Assembly: GCA_013285405.1 (NCBI GenBank)
Contig: CP053446.1
Location: forward strand, 3,085,001-3,149,000
Source of the DNA: Ignavibacteriota bacterium
GTDB lineage: Bacteria > Bacteroidota > Ignavibacteria > Ignavibacteriales > Ignavibacteriaceae
Reading direction: 5' to 3'
DNA: 64,000 nt
Shown here: positions 8,722-19,284 of the stretch, piece after piece
Layout: the number at the start of each line of letters is the position of its first letter
Position numbering within the stretch: the stretch's first letter is position 1
Made by a program: the position numbers and the translations under genes
Notes under the pieces: generated by a model
What the model saw: only the letters and a program-made list of their open reading frames with translations
The model's database searches: none
What the model was told of the DNA's origin: nothing

Positions 8722-10365
8722 TTGAAGAAAAAGTTTTTATTAATTGCAGTTGTAATGTTGATATTTATTGTAGCTGTTGGTTTCTACCCGGGTAGAAGTG
8801 ATATCTATCTTGAAATTGCTAAAAATCTGGATTTATTAGGTAGAGTTTATAAAGAAGTTGCTTTTAATTACGTAGATGAAGTTGACCCTGAAAAATTTTT
8901 AAGAGCAGGAATTCAGGGAATGCTTTCATCATTGGATCCATACACAATATTTATTGATGAAAAGAAAATTGAAGATATCGATCTGATAACAAATGGCAAA
9001 TACGGCGGTGTTGGAATTTCTATAGGACTTCGCGGTGAAGAAGTAACTGTGGTTGAAGTGATGGATGGATATGCAGCTCAACGTCAGGGAATTCAGATTG
9101 GCGATGTGATCATTGAAGCAGCGGGAACCAGCATAACACCAGAAAACATTGACGATATATCTTCACTTGTAAAAGGAGAACCCGGAACAACTATCGAATT
9201 GACTGTTGTAAGAAATGAGATGAGCGATACAATAATTTTCAATCTTGTGCGTGAAGAAGTCCTCGTGAAGAATGTTACTTACTCAGGATTTTTTCCGGAG
9301 AATAGCAATGATGTTTATATAAAGTTATCTAACTTCAACAGAGCTGCGAGTGACGAAATTAAGAAGACTATTAAAGAACTACAGGAAAAGAAACCAATTC
9401 ATTCAATTGTTTTGGATTTACGCGGGAATCCGGGTGGTTTGCTCGATATTGCTGTAGATGTCTGTGATAAATTTCTTGCCCGTGATTTACTGGTTGTTTC
9501 AACCAAAGGTCGTGATGAAGCAAGCGTGAAAAAATATTACTCAGTTGAAGAACCGTTAATTGCTGGTAATGTTGATATGGTCGTACTTATTAATGGAGGA
9601 AGCGCTTCAGCAGCAGAGATTGTTGCAGGTGCACTCCAGGATCATGACAGAGCTGTAATACTGGGGACTAAATCATTCGGGAAAGGATTAGTTCAAACTA
9701 TAACGCCGCTCAGTTACAATACCTCACTTAAAATAACAACTGCTAAATATTACACACCAAGCGGAAGATGTATCCAGCGGATTGATTATTCTGATGGCAG
9801 TGAAATTATCAAATCAACAACTCACGAATCGGAGAGTAAATTCTTTACAGATAATAAAAGAGAAGTTTACTCTAAAGGAGGAATTACTCCGGACACAACT
9901 GTGGAATTTAAAGTTAATGGTGAATTGACAAAAAGCCTTCTTGCAAAGGGATTATTTTTTAAGTTTGCAAATAATTATTTTTTCAACAATCCGAAAATTG
10001 AATATTCAAAATTAGATGACCAAAAATTATATAATGAATTCAGAGAGTACCTGAATCTTGAAGAGTTTAAATATACTTCTCAAACGGAAGTGGAAATTGA
10101 TAACTTAATTAAAAGTGCTGATGATAAGGATGAGATTAAATCTGAACTGCTAAAGATCAAATCAGAACTCGCCGGATTGTATGAAAAAGAAATGCAAATC
10201 TATAAAAACGAAATCCTGAGAGAGATCAAATCAGAACTTGCTGCACGCTATCTTGGGATTGAAGGTCGGATAAAAGAACAATTGAATTCTGATGTTCAGC
10301 TTCGTACTGCACTGGACGTACTTTCAGATAAAGTGATATATAATAAATTGCTAAATGTTCGTTGA
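8722..10365 (+). CDS. S41-family C-terminal processing protease (CtpA-like)
   Basis: Exported serine protease that trims or degrades periplasmic proteins from the C-terminus. An N-terminal membrane/signal segment (FLLIAVVMLIFIVAVGF) is followed by a PDZ domain (KYGGVGISIGLRG, GIQIGDVIIEAAG) and the catalytic core. The core contains LDLRGNPGG, INGGSASAAEIVAGAL (nucleophile Ser at about 294-296) and TKSFGKGLVQ (Lys general base). The C-terminal 150 residues are a charged helical extension. It begins with TTG (8722-8724) preceded by GGAGG at 8706-8710. It overlaps the next gene's start by four bases. Confidence 0.92.
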   Translation: MKKKFLLIAVVMLIFIVAVGFYPGRSDIYLEIAKNLDLLGRVYKEVAFNYVDEVDPEKFLRAGIQGMLSSLDPYTIFIDEKKIEDIDLITNGKYGGVGISIGLRGEEVTVVEVMDGYAAQRQGIQIGDVIIEAAGTSITPENIDDISSLVKGEPGTTIELTVVRNEMSDTIIFNLVREEVLVKNVTYSGFFPENSNDVYIKLSNFNRAASDEIKKTIKELQEKKPIHSIVLDLRGNPGGLLDIAVDVCDKFLARDLLVVSTKGRDEASVKKYYSVEEPLIAGNVDMVVLINGGSASAAEIVAGALQDHDRAVILGTKSFGKGLVQTITPLSYNTSLKITTAKYYTPSGRCIQRIDYSDGSEIIKSTTHESESKFFTDNKREVYSKGGITPDTTVEFKVNGELTKSLLAKGLFFKFANNYFFNNPKIEYSKLDDQKLYNEFREYLNLEEFKYTSQTEVEIDNLIKSADDKDEIKSELLKIKSELAGLYEKEMQIYKNEILREIKSELAARYLGIEGRIKEQLNSDVQLRTALDVLSDKVIYNKLLNVR

Positions 10366-11174
10366 ATGAATTAACATCATCCCTGCTTTTTCTGGTGTCC
10401 GGATTCTTTTCAGGAATTTTAATTGGAATGCTGGGTATCGGTGGAGGTTTGGTTTTTGTTCCGTTACTTTATTTCACTTTACCTCTGTTTGGTATTCAGG
10501 AATCTTCACTCGCTTATTTTACAATCGGGACATCACTTTTCACTGGAGCTATCGCCGTTTCCAATTCAGCAATTCTTCACATAAGAGCAAAAAATTATTT
10601 TAGAAAACCAGCTGTATTAATTTCGATCGGGGCACTGATTACTGCATCAATCACACCATTCTTCGTTGTCAAAGTTGAGTCCAAAACGCTTGAAATAATT
10701 TTCGCTACTGTATTGTTTGTTGTTTTAGTAAGTATGTTGTTTGAATCGAACAAACGGAAATGGCTCGTTCTTAAAAATCCTTTAAATGAAAGATATTATA
10801 TCCCACTGGGATTATGCGTTGGAATATTTTCGGCGTTCATAGGTCTTGGAGGAGGAATTATTTATCTTCCTGCATTAATGAACTTATTTTTAGTGGAGCC
10901 AAGAAAAGCTGTTGGAACTTCTTCGGTCATTGCAGCGGTCACGATGATTTCTTCAACAATTTCTTACTTATTTCAGAGTGCAAATTCGGCTACTACTGTT
11001 GGAACTCTTGGTTTTATTGTTCTTGCTGCTGCAATTCCTCTGGGTATTGGAGCTATAATAGGTTCATTTTTTGGTGTGCGGCTCGCTTTGGTTTCATCAA
11101 ACTTATTAATAAAAAAAGTATTTGCCGGGATTATTTTATTAGCGATTATTCGAATATTTTTTAATATTAGTTGA
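10362..11174 (+). CDS. TauE/SafE family membrane permease (sulfite exporter-type)
   Basis: A 270-residue membrane protein with about eight hydrophobic segments. The two glycine-rich inverted-repeat motifs of the family are visible: ILIGMLGIGGGLVFVPLL near the N-terminus and FIGLGGGIIYLPALMN in the middle. Members export organosulfur compounds or sulfite, but substrate assignment by sequence is not reliable. The start is a TTG inside a TTGA overlap with the protease stop, implying translational coupling. Confidence 0.85.
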   Translation: MNELTSSLLFLVSGFFSGILIGMLGIGGGLVFVPLLYFTLPLFGIQESSLAYFTIGTSLFTGAIAVSNSAILHIRAKNYFRKPAVLISIGALITASITPFFVVKVESKTLEIIFATVLFVVLVSMLFESNKRKWLVLKNPLNERYYIPLGLCVGIFSAFIGLGGGIIYLPALMNLFLVEPRKAVGTSSVIAAVTMISSTISYLFQSANSATTVGTLGFIVLAAAIPLGIGAIIGSFFGVRLALVSSNLLIKKVFAGIILLAIIRIFFNIS

Positions 11175-11191
11175 GCATTTGATCTAGGTCA

Positions 11192-11449
11192 GTGAAAAAG
11201 CGATATTCAATATGTCCAGTTTGCAAGAATACAGGGGAATTACGAAATTCAAGAGCGCGTACTTTTCGTGAGAGGATGATAAAATATTTAACGTGGTACG
11301 AACTCTACAGATGTAAAAAATGCGGATGGCGTGGATGGAAAGCTAATTTCATTCTTAATAAATCTATGATCAGAAGGATTATTTTTTATTTTATATTGAT
11401 GATCATTGCTGCAATTATTGTTTACAATCTGTTAAAGTTAATTGCGTAA
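11192..11449 (+). CDS. Small zinc-ribbon membrane protein
   Basis: 85 residues from a GTG start. The N-terminal half holds CPVC and, about 35 residues later, CKKCGWRGW, consistent with a zinc ribbon. The C-terminal half is one transmembrane segment (IIFYFILMIIAAIIVYNLL). It follows the permease by 17 bases in the same direction. No specific function is recognised. Confidence 0.65.
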   Translation: MKKRYSICPVCKNTGELRNSRARTFRERMIKYLTWYELYRCKKCGWRGWKANFILNKSMIRRIIFYFILMIIAAIIVYNLLKLIA

Positions 11450-11713
11450 TGTTTGTAGATGTGTTTAGCCAAATAATGATAAATAAAAATAATTAAAAAA
11501 ATTTGCTTTAAATAAATAAAATTAAGATTTTAACACACCAAAAATTGAAATATTGTCCAACCAGATGTGGTTGATAAATAAAGCATCCGCGCTTCTATTT
11601 TTTCAAAACTAATTTCGGAATATTTTGTTAATCTTGCTTTTAGGGTTTTACTCAACAGTGATAATGTATTTTTCCCGAAGCGTGTTTCAACGGGAATGTC
11701 AAAAAGGTAGGCT
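11450..11713. other. Intergenic leader region of the respiratory block
   Basis: 264 AT-rich bases with no supportable ORF and no tRNA-like structure. It must contain the promoter of the alternative complex III operon, but I could not single out a convincing -35/-10 pair. An imperfect hairpin-like stretch (CCCGAAGCG...CAACGGG, 11674-11696) lies just ahead of actA. Confidence 0.5.
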
Positions 11714-12283
11714 ATGAAAAAATCTTACCTCGATTATATTCTCAGAAACCGATTACCGGTAACTATTTTCGTGATCTTAATGGCGTTCGCACTGACTTAT
11801 TTTGCGTCACGCTCTGAAAGAGATGGTGTTGGTTATACACCCGATCAACCAATTAATTATTCTCACAAGCTTCATGCCGGAACAATGCAAATTGATTGCC
11901 AGTATTGTCATATTGGAGTTGAAAAATCAAGGCACGCAATGGTTCCTCCAATTGCAACTTGTATGAATTGTCATAGTATAGCGAGAAAAGACAGACCTGA
12001 CATTATTAAACTTACTGAATACTATAATGAAGGTAAACCACTCAGATGGAAACGGATTCATAAAGTTCCTGATTACGCTTATTTCAATCATAGCGTTCAT
12101 GTGAATAAAGGAATAGATTGCGTTGCCTGTCACGGCGAGATAAGACAAACAGAAAAAGTGGGTCAGGTTCAATCATTTACGATGAGTAGTTGTCTGGATT
12201 GTCATCGGAATGCTCACGAAAGATTACCTGATCTAAAAAATATAAACTTCGGCCCGGATTACTGCTGGGCTTGTCATAGATAA
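11714..12283 (+). CDS. actA: Alternative complex III pentaheme cytochrome subunit ActA
   Basis: Multiheme cytochrome c of the quinol:electron-acceptor oxidoreductase (alternative complex III), on the periplasmic side. An N-terminal anchor (LPVTIFVILMAFALTYFA) is followed by five CxxCH heme sites: CQYCH, CMNCH, CVACH, CLDCH and CWACH. Additional His residues (INYSHKLHAG, NHSVHV) are candidate distal ligands. Length (189) and the five-heme count match ActA. It heads the cluster actA-(small ORF)-actB-actC-actDE-actF. Confidence 0.92.
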   Translation: MKKSYLDYILRNRLPVTIFVILMAFALTYFASRSERDGVGYTPDQPINYSHKLHAGTMQIDCQYCHIGVEKSRHAMVPPIATCMNCHSIARKDRPDIIKLTEYYNEGKPLRWKRIHKVPDYAYFNHSVHVNKGIDCVACHGEIRQTEKVGQVQSFTMSSCLDCHRNAHERLPDLKNINFGPDYCWACHR

Positions 12284-12292
12284 TTTATTTTT

Positions 12293-12472
12293 ATGAATAG
12301 AAAAAAATTTGTTGCATTGTTTTCTACGAGTTTGATTGGTGCCGCTTTTATTAAGGCAAATCCTTTAAATATTTTCTTTTCAAAGAAAACATCATCACTA
12401 AAAAACACTGCAAATGTAAAAATCAATCCGGATGCAGTTATGAGAGAAAAATCAGGAAAGAAGAATGGCTGA
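12293..12472 (+). CDS. Small Tat-signal-like protein between actA and actB
   Basis: A 59-codon ORF starting at ATG 12293, 9 bases after the actA stop, and overlapping the actB start (12465) by 8 bases. The translation begins MNRKKFVALFSTSLIGAAF, an RKKF segment followed by a hydrophobic stretch. That resembles a degenerate twin-arginine signal and parallels the [15 protein letters not shown] of actB. The rest ([19 protein letters not shown]) is hydrophilic with no cofactor-binding cysteines. Tight spacing on both sides supports a real gene. It could be a small ACIII assembly or accessory peptide; function unknown. Confidence 0.6.
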   Translation: MNRKKFVALFSTSLIGAAFIKANPLNIFFSKKTSSLKNTANVKINPDAVMREKSGKKNG

Positions 12473-15400
12473 CGAATTAATTGGAATAAATAAAACTGAT
12501 TCAAACGCATCTGGTGAACAGATAAGTTACTGGCAATCATTCGAAGAACTTTATAAGCACCCTGATTTCATTAAAGCACATCAGGATGAATTTAAGGAAG
12601 GCGTTTCAGAAGGTATTGATACAAACGGAATGTCTTCAATTTCAAGAAGAAAATTTCTTGCATTATTGGGCGCATCCGCTGCACTTGCCGGAACAGCTTG
12701 TTCTGATTACAGAGATAAGGGCGAAATCATTCCTTATAATAAAAAGCCTGAAGAAATAACGCTTGGAAAAGCTAACTACTATGCATCAACGTGCAATGTA
12801 TGTGCAAATGCGTGCGGAACATTAATCAAAACCCGCGAAGGCAGACCAATTAAAATTGACGGTAATCCTGATCATCCGGTTTCAAAAGGAAAGATATGTG
12901 CACAGGGTCAGGCAAGCATAATGAATCTTTACGATCCTGATAGGTTAAAAAGCCCAAAAAAGAAACTTGATGGTAATTTTAGCGAGTATAAATGGAAAGA
13001 AGCAACAGATGAAATTGTTTTTGATTTAATGAATGCTGGCAGCAGGGAAATAGCTATCATTACCCGCAAAATCTTTTCACCTACTGCCAAACGTGTACTT
13101 GATGATTTTGTATCCAAATATCCATCTGCAAAAATTTATTCATACGAACAGTTTGATAATTCTGTAAGAAATTCTGCCTGGCAAAAAAGTTATCCCGAAA
13201 ACGGGACAGGTGGTTCGGGTGTATTTCCGTCAATCAAATGGAATGAAGCTGAAATCATACTTTCTTTAGATGGTGATCTTCTTGGTGAAATATACAACAG
13301 GATTGAAAACAACAGACTGTTTGCTGAAAAAAGAGATGTATTGAACAAAAAATTTAATCGTCTGTATGTTTTTGAAGGTAATATGTCTTTGACTGGAATG
13401 ACGGCAGATTACAGATTAAGACTTCGTCCCGATTTACAACTAAATTTCGTATTGAGTTTAATTGATGCTTTGAATAAGAAAGGTGCCGGTATTCCTCTTA
13501 ACGTCAGTGGAACAAGCTTGGAAAATTTTGCGAAAGAAAATAATCTGAGTATTGATACTTTAAATTTACTGGTAACTGATTTATTAAAGAACAAAGGCAA
13601 ATCAATTATCTATGCAGGTGACCATCTTCCACAAAATGTTCATCTTGCTGTGAATTTATTAAATAATGTTCTCGGCAATGAATCGCTTTATAATTTTGAA
13701 TCTGCACCTGTTTCAGTTCTGCCATTATCATCTGCTGAAGAAATAAAAAATCTGACTGCGAAAATGAAAGCAGGGGAAGTAGCAGTTGCGATACATATTG
13801 ATGTAAATCCGGTTTATAACTTACCAGTGGATTTGAAATACTCAGATGCATTAGCCAAAGTTGGTACTGTTATAAGTCTTGTTGAACTGGAGAACGAGAC
13901 AACTGAACTATCCAATTTTATACTTCCGATTAATAATCAGCTTGAAAGCTGGGGAGATGCAAAAACACGGACAGGATTTTATTCATTACAGCAGCCGGTA
14001 ATCGCTCCTCTCTATGATACAAGACAGACTGAGGCAATACTTTTAAATTGGATTTCAAATACTTCAGATTTTAATGAATCAAGTTATCACCAGTATTTAA
14101 TGAGCAATTGGGAAAAAAATATTTATTCTCAACTCGGTTTAAGTTTGGAGTTCAAAAGATTCTGGTATAACGCACTTCATGATGGTATAGTTTATTCGAA
14201 AGATCAGGCTGAGACAGGTATCAAATTTAATTCAGCATCTGTAACCGGAATAAAACCATATCAAGCTTCAAATAATTTTTCCTTATTTGTGAAAGAGAGT
14301 TATGCAGTTCGGGATGGCAGGTTTGCAAATAATGGCTGGCTTCAGGAGTTACCGCATCCGGTTTCTAAAATCGTCTGGGATAATTATGCTGCTATTTCAC
14401 CAAATACAGCAATAGACCTGGGTTTAAAGAGTAATGATATGGTTCAAGTTACTGCTGGAAATAATTCTTTGACTTTACCGGTATTTATTCAACCCGGTGC
14501 ATCTGATAATTCTATAACAATTGAAACAGGCTACGGTCGGAAAATTAGCGGCACTGTAGGAACAGGAATAGGATTTAATGCAAACTTACTCCTTGCTTCT
14601 GTTGGCGGATTATCTCCCTGGCTATATTCAGATGTCAAAGTTGAAAAATTATCAGACACATATAATCTGGCTACATCACAAACTGTTTATGCTTTCAATG
14701 AAGGTCATACAAAAGATTTACCTGCAAAGAGAGGAATAATAAAAGAGGCAACAGTTCAGGAGTATCTTAACAATCCTGATATCTTTCAGAATGCAGAAAA
14801 ACATGAGCTTGAAAGTGTTAACCCGTTTTATGATTATAAAGGTGTGAAATGGGGAATGTCAATTGACATGAACAGATGCCTTGGCTGCGGCGAATGTATT
14901 ATGGCTTGCAATGTTGAAAATAATATTCCTGTTGTAGGAAAAGAACAGGTTGATAAAGGAAGAGAAATGCACTGGATAAGAATTGACAGATATTATTCAG
15001 GAACACATGAAGACCCGAATGTTAACAATCAGGTAATGCTTTGCCAGCATTGTGATCATGCGCCTTGTGAAAATGTCTGCCCCGTAGTTGCAACAACACA
15101 CAGTCCTGATGGTTTGAATCAAATGGTTTATAACAGATGTGTCGGTACGAGATACTGCTCAAACAACTGCCCTTATAAAGTTCGAAGATTTAATTATTTC
15201 AATTTCCGTGATCGTTTTAGGGATGGATTTCAGGAATCACCAGTATTTGCATTGTTGATGAATCCGGAAGTAACTGTTCGTTCAAGAGGAGTAATGGAGA
15301 AGTGTACTTTCTGTATTCAAAGAATCAGCGAAGCAAGAGCAGATGCGATAAGAGAAAATCGAAAATTAAAAGGATCAGATGTTACTACAGCTTGCCAGGA

Positions 15401-15569
15401 TGCTTGCACTACTAATGCAATTCATTTTGGCGATATTAATGATGTTGAAGATAAATTTAATAATTACAGAAATCACGAACTTGGTTTTTATGTACTTGAA
15501 GATTTAAACATCAGACCAAATGTTACCTACATTGCAAAACTTAAGAATAAGGATCGGGAGATAGCTTAG
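12465..15569 (+). CDS. actB: Alternative complex III ActB: molybdopterin oxidoreductase-like + iron-sulfur subunit
   Basis: A 1034-residue fusion typical of ACIII. An unusually long N-terminal extension leads to a twin-arginine signal ([20 protein letters not shown]), the 'TAT-variant' arrangement of this family. A molybdopterin-oxidoreductase-like half follows ([35 protein letters not shown]); in ACIII this half generally lacks the cofactor. The C-terminal half is a ferredoxin-like subunit with cysteine clusters [39 protein letters not shown] and CQDAC, which should ligate several Fe-S clusters. The stop overlaps the GTG start of actC. Confidence 0.93.
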   Translation: MADELIGINKTDSNASGEQISYWQSFEELYKHPDFIKAHQDEFKEGVSEGIDTNGMSSISRRKFLALLGASAALAGTACSDYRDKGEIIPYNKKPEEITLGKANYYASTCNVCANACGTLIKTREGRPIKIDGNPDHPVSKGKICAQGQASIMNLYDPDRLKSPKKKLDGNFSEYKWKEATDEIVFDLMNAGSREIAIITRKIFSPTAKRVLDDFVSKYPSAKIYSYEQFDNSVRNSAWQKSYPENGTGGSGVFPSIKWNEAEIILSLDGDLLGEIYNRIENNRLFAEKRDVLNKKFNRLYVFEGNMSLTGMTADYRLRLRPDLQLNFVLSLIDALNKKGAGIPLNVSGTSLENFAKENNLSIDTLNLLVTDLLKNKGKSIIYAGDHLPQNVHLAVNLLNNVLGNESLYNFESAPVSVLPLSSAEEIKNLTAKMKAGEVAVAIHIDVNPVYNLPVDLKYSDALAKVGTVISLVELENETTELSNFILPINNQLESWGDAKTRTGFYSLQQPVIAPLYDTRQTEAILLNWISNTSDFNESSYHQYLMSNWEKNIYSQLGLSLEFKRFWYNALHDGIVYSKDQAETGIKFNSASVTGIKPYQASNNFSLFVKESYAVRDGRFANNGWLQELPHPVSKIVWDNYAAISPNTAIDLGLKSNDMVQVTAGNNSLTLPVFIQPGASDNSITIETGYGRKISGTVGTGIGFNANLLLASVGGLSPWLYSDVKVEKLSDTYNLATSQTVYAFNEGHTKDLPAKRGIIKEATVQEYLNNPDIFQNAEKHELESVNPFYDYKGVKWGMSIDMNRCLGCGECIMACNVENNIPVVGKEQVDKGREMHWIRIDRYYSGTHEDPNVNNQVMLCQHCDHAPCENVCPVVATTHSPDGLNQMVYNRCVGTRYCSNNCPYKVRRFNYFNFRDRFRDGFQESPVFALLMNPEVTVRSRGVMEKCTFCIQRISEARADAIRENRKLKGSDVTTACQDACTTNAIHFGDINDVEDKFNNYRNHELGFYVLEDLNIRPNVTYIAKLKNKDREIA

Positions 15570-16945
15570 TGAGTACAGATTATTCAGTTGAAGCTCCTTT
15601 AGTTGCTGGTCGTCTTTCTATTGTTGAAATAGAAGAACTGATTGCAAAACCACTTGATACAAAACCAGATAAGAAGTTTTATATAGCGATCTCTATTTCA
15701 GGATCCGTGTTATTAATTGGCATTATATGTCTTTTATATACATTTTATTATGGTATTGGGATGTGGGGAAATAACCAGCCAGTCAGTTGGGGATTTGGTA
15801 TTGTAAATTTCGTTTTCTGGGTTGGTATTGGTCACGCAGGAACTTTAATTTCTGCTATTCTATTTTTACTCAGACAAAGATGGAGAACAGGCATTGCTCG
15901 TTTCGCAGAAGCAATGACGATTTTTGCAGTTATATGCGCTGCACTTTTTCCAGTTATCCATACTGGTCGTCCGTGGCTTGCTGGATATTTATTTCCGTAC
16001 CCGAACCAACATAGTTTGTGGGTTAATTTTACTTCTCCGCTTATATGGGACGTCTTTGCCGTATCCGTTTACTTTACAGTTTCACTTGTATTTTGGTACA
16101 CCGGATTGATTCCTGACTTTGCAACACTGCGTGATAGAACCACATCAAAATTTAAAAAAACTATTTACTCAGTTTTTAGTTTAGGATGGAGACATTCTTC
16201 AAGACACTGGATCCATTATGAAAAAGCTTATGTTATTCTTGCAGGATTTGCCACTCCGCTGGTTCTCTCTGTTCACACAATCGTAAGTTTCGATTTTGCT
16301 GTTTCCATACTTCCGGGCTGGCACACAACAATATTTCCACCTTATTTCGTAGCAGGTGCAATATTTTCAGGCTTCGCAATGGTTGTAACAGTTCTGGTTT
16401 TAGTTAGAAAGATTTTTGACCTTCAGAATATTATTACCATTGATCATCTGGAGAAAATGAATAAAGTAATTGTTGCTACAGGGTTAATGGTTGGCTATTC
16501 TTATGGAATGGAATATTTTACAGCGTGGTACAGTGGTGTACAGGTGGAACAATTTGTCTTTATCAATCGAGCGTTCGGTCCATATACCTGGGCATATTGG
16601 ACAATGATAAGTTGTAATGTGATTTTCCCGCAATTGTTTTGGGTAAGAAAATTCAGAAGATCAATTCCGGTAATGATGGTAATTGTACTCCTTGTCAATG
16701 TGGGTATGTGGTTCGAAAGATTTGTTATTGTTGTTACTTCATTACACAGAGATTTTCTGCCAGCAAGCTGGGGTATGTTTACTCCAACACTCGTTGATCT
16801 TGGTATATTATCTGGAAGCTTTGGATTATTCTTTACACTTGTAATTCTGTTCACAAAAACATTACCTGTGGTTTCAATTGCCGAAATAAAAGCAGTCGCA
16901 GACAATGCTCAGCCCACACATCATCGAGGAGAAGATCATGGCTGA
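15569..16945 (+). CDS. actC: Alternative complex III NrfD-like membrane subunit ActC
   Basis: A 458-residue integral membrane protein of the NrfD/PsrC family, expected to form a quinol-binding site. About ten hydrophobic segments are visible, e.g. [20 protein letters not shown] and [21 protein letters not shown]. The HAG motif and conserved [14 protein letters not shown] region match ActC. It starts with GTG (15569-15571), sharing a base with the actB stop. The final codons overlap the ATG of the next gene by 8 bases. Confidence 0.92.
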   Translation: MSTDYSVEAPLVAGRLSIVEIEELIAKPLDTKPDKKFYIAISISGSVLLIGIICLLYTFYYGIGMWGNNQPVSWGFGIVNFVFWVGIGHAGTLISAILFLLRQRWRTGIARFAEAMTIFAVICAALFPVIHTGRPWLAGYLFPYPNQHSLWVNFTSPLIWDVFAVSVYFTVSLVFWYTGLIPDFATLRDRTTSKFKKTIYSVFSLGWRHSSRHWIHYEKAYVILAGFATPLVLSVHTIVSFDFAVSILPGWHTTIFPPYFVAGAIFSGFAMVVTVLVLVRKIFDLQNIITIDHLEKMNKVIVATGLMVGYSYGMEYFTAWYSGVQVEQFVFINRAFGPYTWAYWTMISCNVIFPQLFWVRKFRRSIPVMMVIVLLVNVGMWFERFVIVVTSLHRDFLPASWGMFTPTLVDLGILSGSFGLFFTLVILFTKTLPVVSIAEIKAVADNAQPTHHRGEDHG

Positions 16946-18080
16946 GAAGAGGATATACGGGGTTACTGCGTTGTTTAATGATCCGAATGCAATTACATCT
17001 GCTGCAAAAAAAGTTGCTAACGCGGGGTTTACAAAGTGGGATGTCAACTCTTCTTATCCTATTCATGGTATTGAAAAAGCTATGAAATTGAAACCATCAA
17101 TGTTGGGTATAGTAACATTAATTAGCGGTCTATCTGGAATTGTTGTTGCTTTATTAATGATGTGGTGGACAATGTCAGTTGATTATCCAATGATTATTGG
17201 AGGTAAACCATATTTTTCTCTTCCCGCATTTATACCGATTACATTTGAAGTAACGGTAATTTTAGCAACAGTTTCAACGGTTGTTGCAATGTTTGCTTTC
17301 TTCTTTGGATTACCACGGAATGTTCATGCTTTGCACGACACAGTGTATATGAAGAAAGTTTCGCGTGATCATTTCGGAATTGTTATTGAAGCTATTGATC
17401 CAAAGTTTGATGAAAAAAACACACTTGAGTTTCTTAAGAATCTTAAACCACTTTCCACAGAAATAATTTATTTCCCGGAGAAAGAAAATTATCCCGTTTT
17501 TGAATTAAGATTTATCATGTTTTTAATTGGAGTTGCTGTAGTAGTTTCATTAGGCACTTATATAACTTTGAATAAATTAATGTACCTGCAGCCTTTCAAC
17601 TGGATGGAGAGTCAGGCAAAATTAATTCCACAACGTACTACTGATTTCTTTTCTGATGGCAGATCAATGAGACTCCCGGTAGAAGGAACTGTGGCTAAAG
17701 GATTTATACCTTATCCATTTGAGGGTGAGACGAATCCGGTTCAAGTACTGTCTAATCCTTATTTTCCAACCGAAGAAAATCTGAGCCTCGGTAAACGAAA
17801 ATTTTTAACCTACTGTAGTCCTTGCCACGGAAATTTTGGTGATGGAGACAGCAGATTAGCAGGTCAGTTTCCTAATCCGCCAACATTACATTCCGATCGT
17901 GTAAGAAGTTTTCCTGACGGTATGATATATCATATTATTACTAATGGTCAAAATATTATGCCATCTTATGCTTCACAAGTGAATAGACAAGAAAGATGGG
18001 CAATAGTTAATTACATACGAGCTCTTCAGAGAGCAAAGAATGCTACTGACGAAGATCTTAAACTGGTTAAAGCGGAGTAA
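16938..18080 (+). CDS. Fused alternative complex III ActD (DUF3341) - ActE (monoheme cytochrome c)
   Basis: About 380 residues. The N-terminal half is DUF3341/Act[22 protein letters not shown], a [11 protein letters not shown] motif and two transmembrane segments ([20 protein letters not shown] and a second near 120). After a third membrane segment near 190, the C-terminal half is a class I cytochrome c. It has [19 protein letters not shown] with heme motif CSPCH and [15 protein letters not shown] supplying the distal Met. In several ACIII clusters these are two genes, and here they form one reading frame. I choose ATG 16938 (preceded by GAGGAGAAG) over an in-frame ATG 33 bases upstream. Confidence 0.9.
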   Translation: MAEKRIYGVTALFNDPNAITSAAKKVANAGFTKWDVNSSYPIHGIEKAMKLKPSMLGIVTLISGLSGIVVALLMMWWTMSVDYPMIIGGKPYFSLPAFIPITFEVTVILATVSTVVAMFAFFFGLPRNVHALHDTVYMKKVSRDHFGIVIEAIDPKFDEKNTLEFLKNLKPLSTEIIYFPEKENYPVFELRFIMFLIGVAVVVSLGTYITLNKLMYLQPFNWMESQAKLIPQRTTDFFSDGRSMRLPVEGTVAKGFIPYPFEGETNPVQVLSNPYFPTEENLSLGKRKFLTYCSPCHGNFGDGDSRLAGQFPNPPTLHSDRVRSFPDGMIYHIITNGQNIMPSYASQVNRQERWAIVNYIRALQRAKNATDEDLKLVKAE

Positions 18081-18087
18081 ATCTGAA

Positions 18088-19278
18088 ATGCATACTAACG
18101 ATTACATATATCAGAGAAAAGATTTACCTGCAAGCATTTCAAAATTAGGAATGGGTTTGCTTGCCTTAGGAGTAGTTCTAGGTGTGGTTGCATTTTTTGT
18201 CGATCATTCCAGGGCTGTTTTTAATTACCTTATTGCATTCACTTTTTTGATCAGCATTGGTGTTGGTGCTTTGTTTCTGATTGCTCTGGATTATACTTCC
18301 GGAGCTGATTGGAGTGTACCAATCAGAAGAGTAGTGGAATTTTTTGCAGCAATTATTCCGATTCTTGCAGTGCTGGTAATTCCTTTGTTATTCAATGTTG
18401 GGGAACTCTTTCACTGGTCGCATCCGGAAGCTGTTGCCGAAGATAAAATTTTACAAGGTAAATCTTCTTATTTAAATGTAACGTTTTTCATAGTCAGAGT
18501 ATTTGCTCTTATTGGGATCTGGTCACTTTTTTATTTTTTCATAGTGAAGAATTCAAAGAAACAGGATACTACCAGAGATCAAAAACTAACAACAAAAAAT
18601 CTCAGATTATCAGCTATCTTCATTCCAATTTTTGCAGTTACGATTACCATTTCAGCTATTGATTGGTTGATGAGTATTGAACCTCACTGGTTCTCAACAA
18701 TGATTGGCGTTTACTTTTTTTCTGGTGTAGTAATAGCTGCACTCGCTGCTGTAACCTTAACAACAGTTTTATTAAAAGAAAATGGTTATCTCCATCCTGC
18801 TTTAACAAACGATCATTTGTATAGTCTTGGTGCATTATTATTTGCATTCATAAACTTCTGGGGCTATATAGCTTTTTCACAATACATGTTAATCTGGTAT
18901 GCAGATTTACCAGAAGAAACTTTTTGGTTTATGCAAAGGTGGGAAGGGAGTTGGTCTATATTCTCGATTGGATTAATTCTTATTCATTTTGTTGTTCCTT
19001 ACATAGCTCTTGTTTCTCAGCCATCCAAGATGAACCCTAAAACATTAAAGTTTATCTCTGTCTGGTTATTGTTCGCTCATCTTTATGACCTTTTCTGGTT
19101 TGTGATGCCTGAAGTGAATGAACTATCAGCAGGTTATTCTTTTAGCTGGATAGATCTTGTATTCCCAATTGCTGTTGTTGGAATAATAATTCTGGTCTTC
19201 AATATGAAAGCAAAAAAAGAAAATCTTATTCCCATCGGTGACCCAAAATTGCAAAGAGGATTAGATTTTCATCTATAA
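18088..19278 (+). CDS. actF: Alternative complex III membrane subunit ActF
   Basis: About 396 residues with roughly ten transmembrane segments, e.g. MGLLALGVVLGVVAFFV and FTFLISIGVGALFLIALDYT. It belongs to the 'quinol:cytochrome c oxidoreductase quinone-binding subunit 2' family, related in fold to ActC. Conserved features include GADWSVPIRRVVEF and AIDWLMSIEPHWFSTM. The reading frame is open from 18040, but the ATG at 18088, 7 bases after the actDE stop, is the sensible start. It closes the ACIII set, and a cytochrome c gene follows after 6 bases. Confidence 0.9.
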   Translation: MHTNDYIYQRKDLPASISKLGMGLLALGVVLGVVAFFVDHSRAVFNYLIAFTFLISIGVGALFLIALDYTSGADWSVPIRRVVEFFAAIIPILAVLVIPLLFNVGELFHWSHPEAVAEDKILQGKSSYLNVTFFIVRVFALIGIWSLFYFFIVKNSKKQDTTRDQKLTTKNLRLSAIFIPIFAVTITISAIDWLMSIEPHWFSTMIGVYFFSGVVIAALAAVTLTTVLLKENGYLHPALTNDHLYSLGALLFAFINFWGYIAFSQYMLIWYADLPEETFWFMQRWEGSWSIFSIGLILIHFVVPYIALVSQPSKMNPKTLKFISVWLLFAHLYDLFWFVMPEVNELSAGYSFSWIDLVFPIAVVGIIILVFNMKAKKENLIPIGDPKLQRGLDFHL

Positions 19279-19284
19279 GATTTT

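Noticed and set aside
15787..16109. Small + strand ORFs inside actC.
   Set aside because: Out of frame with a conserved NrfD-type membrane protein; composition is that of a shifted hydrophobic gene.
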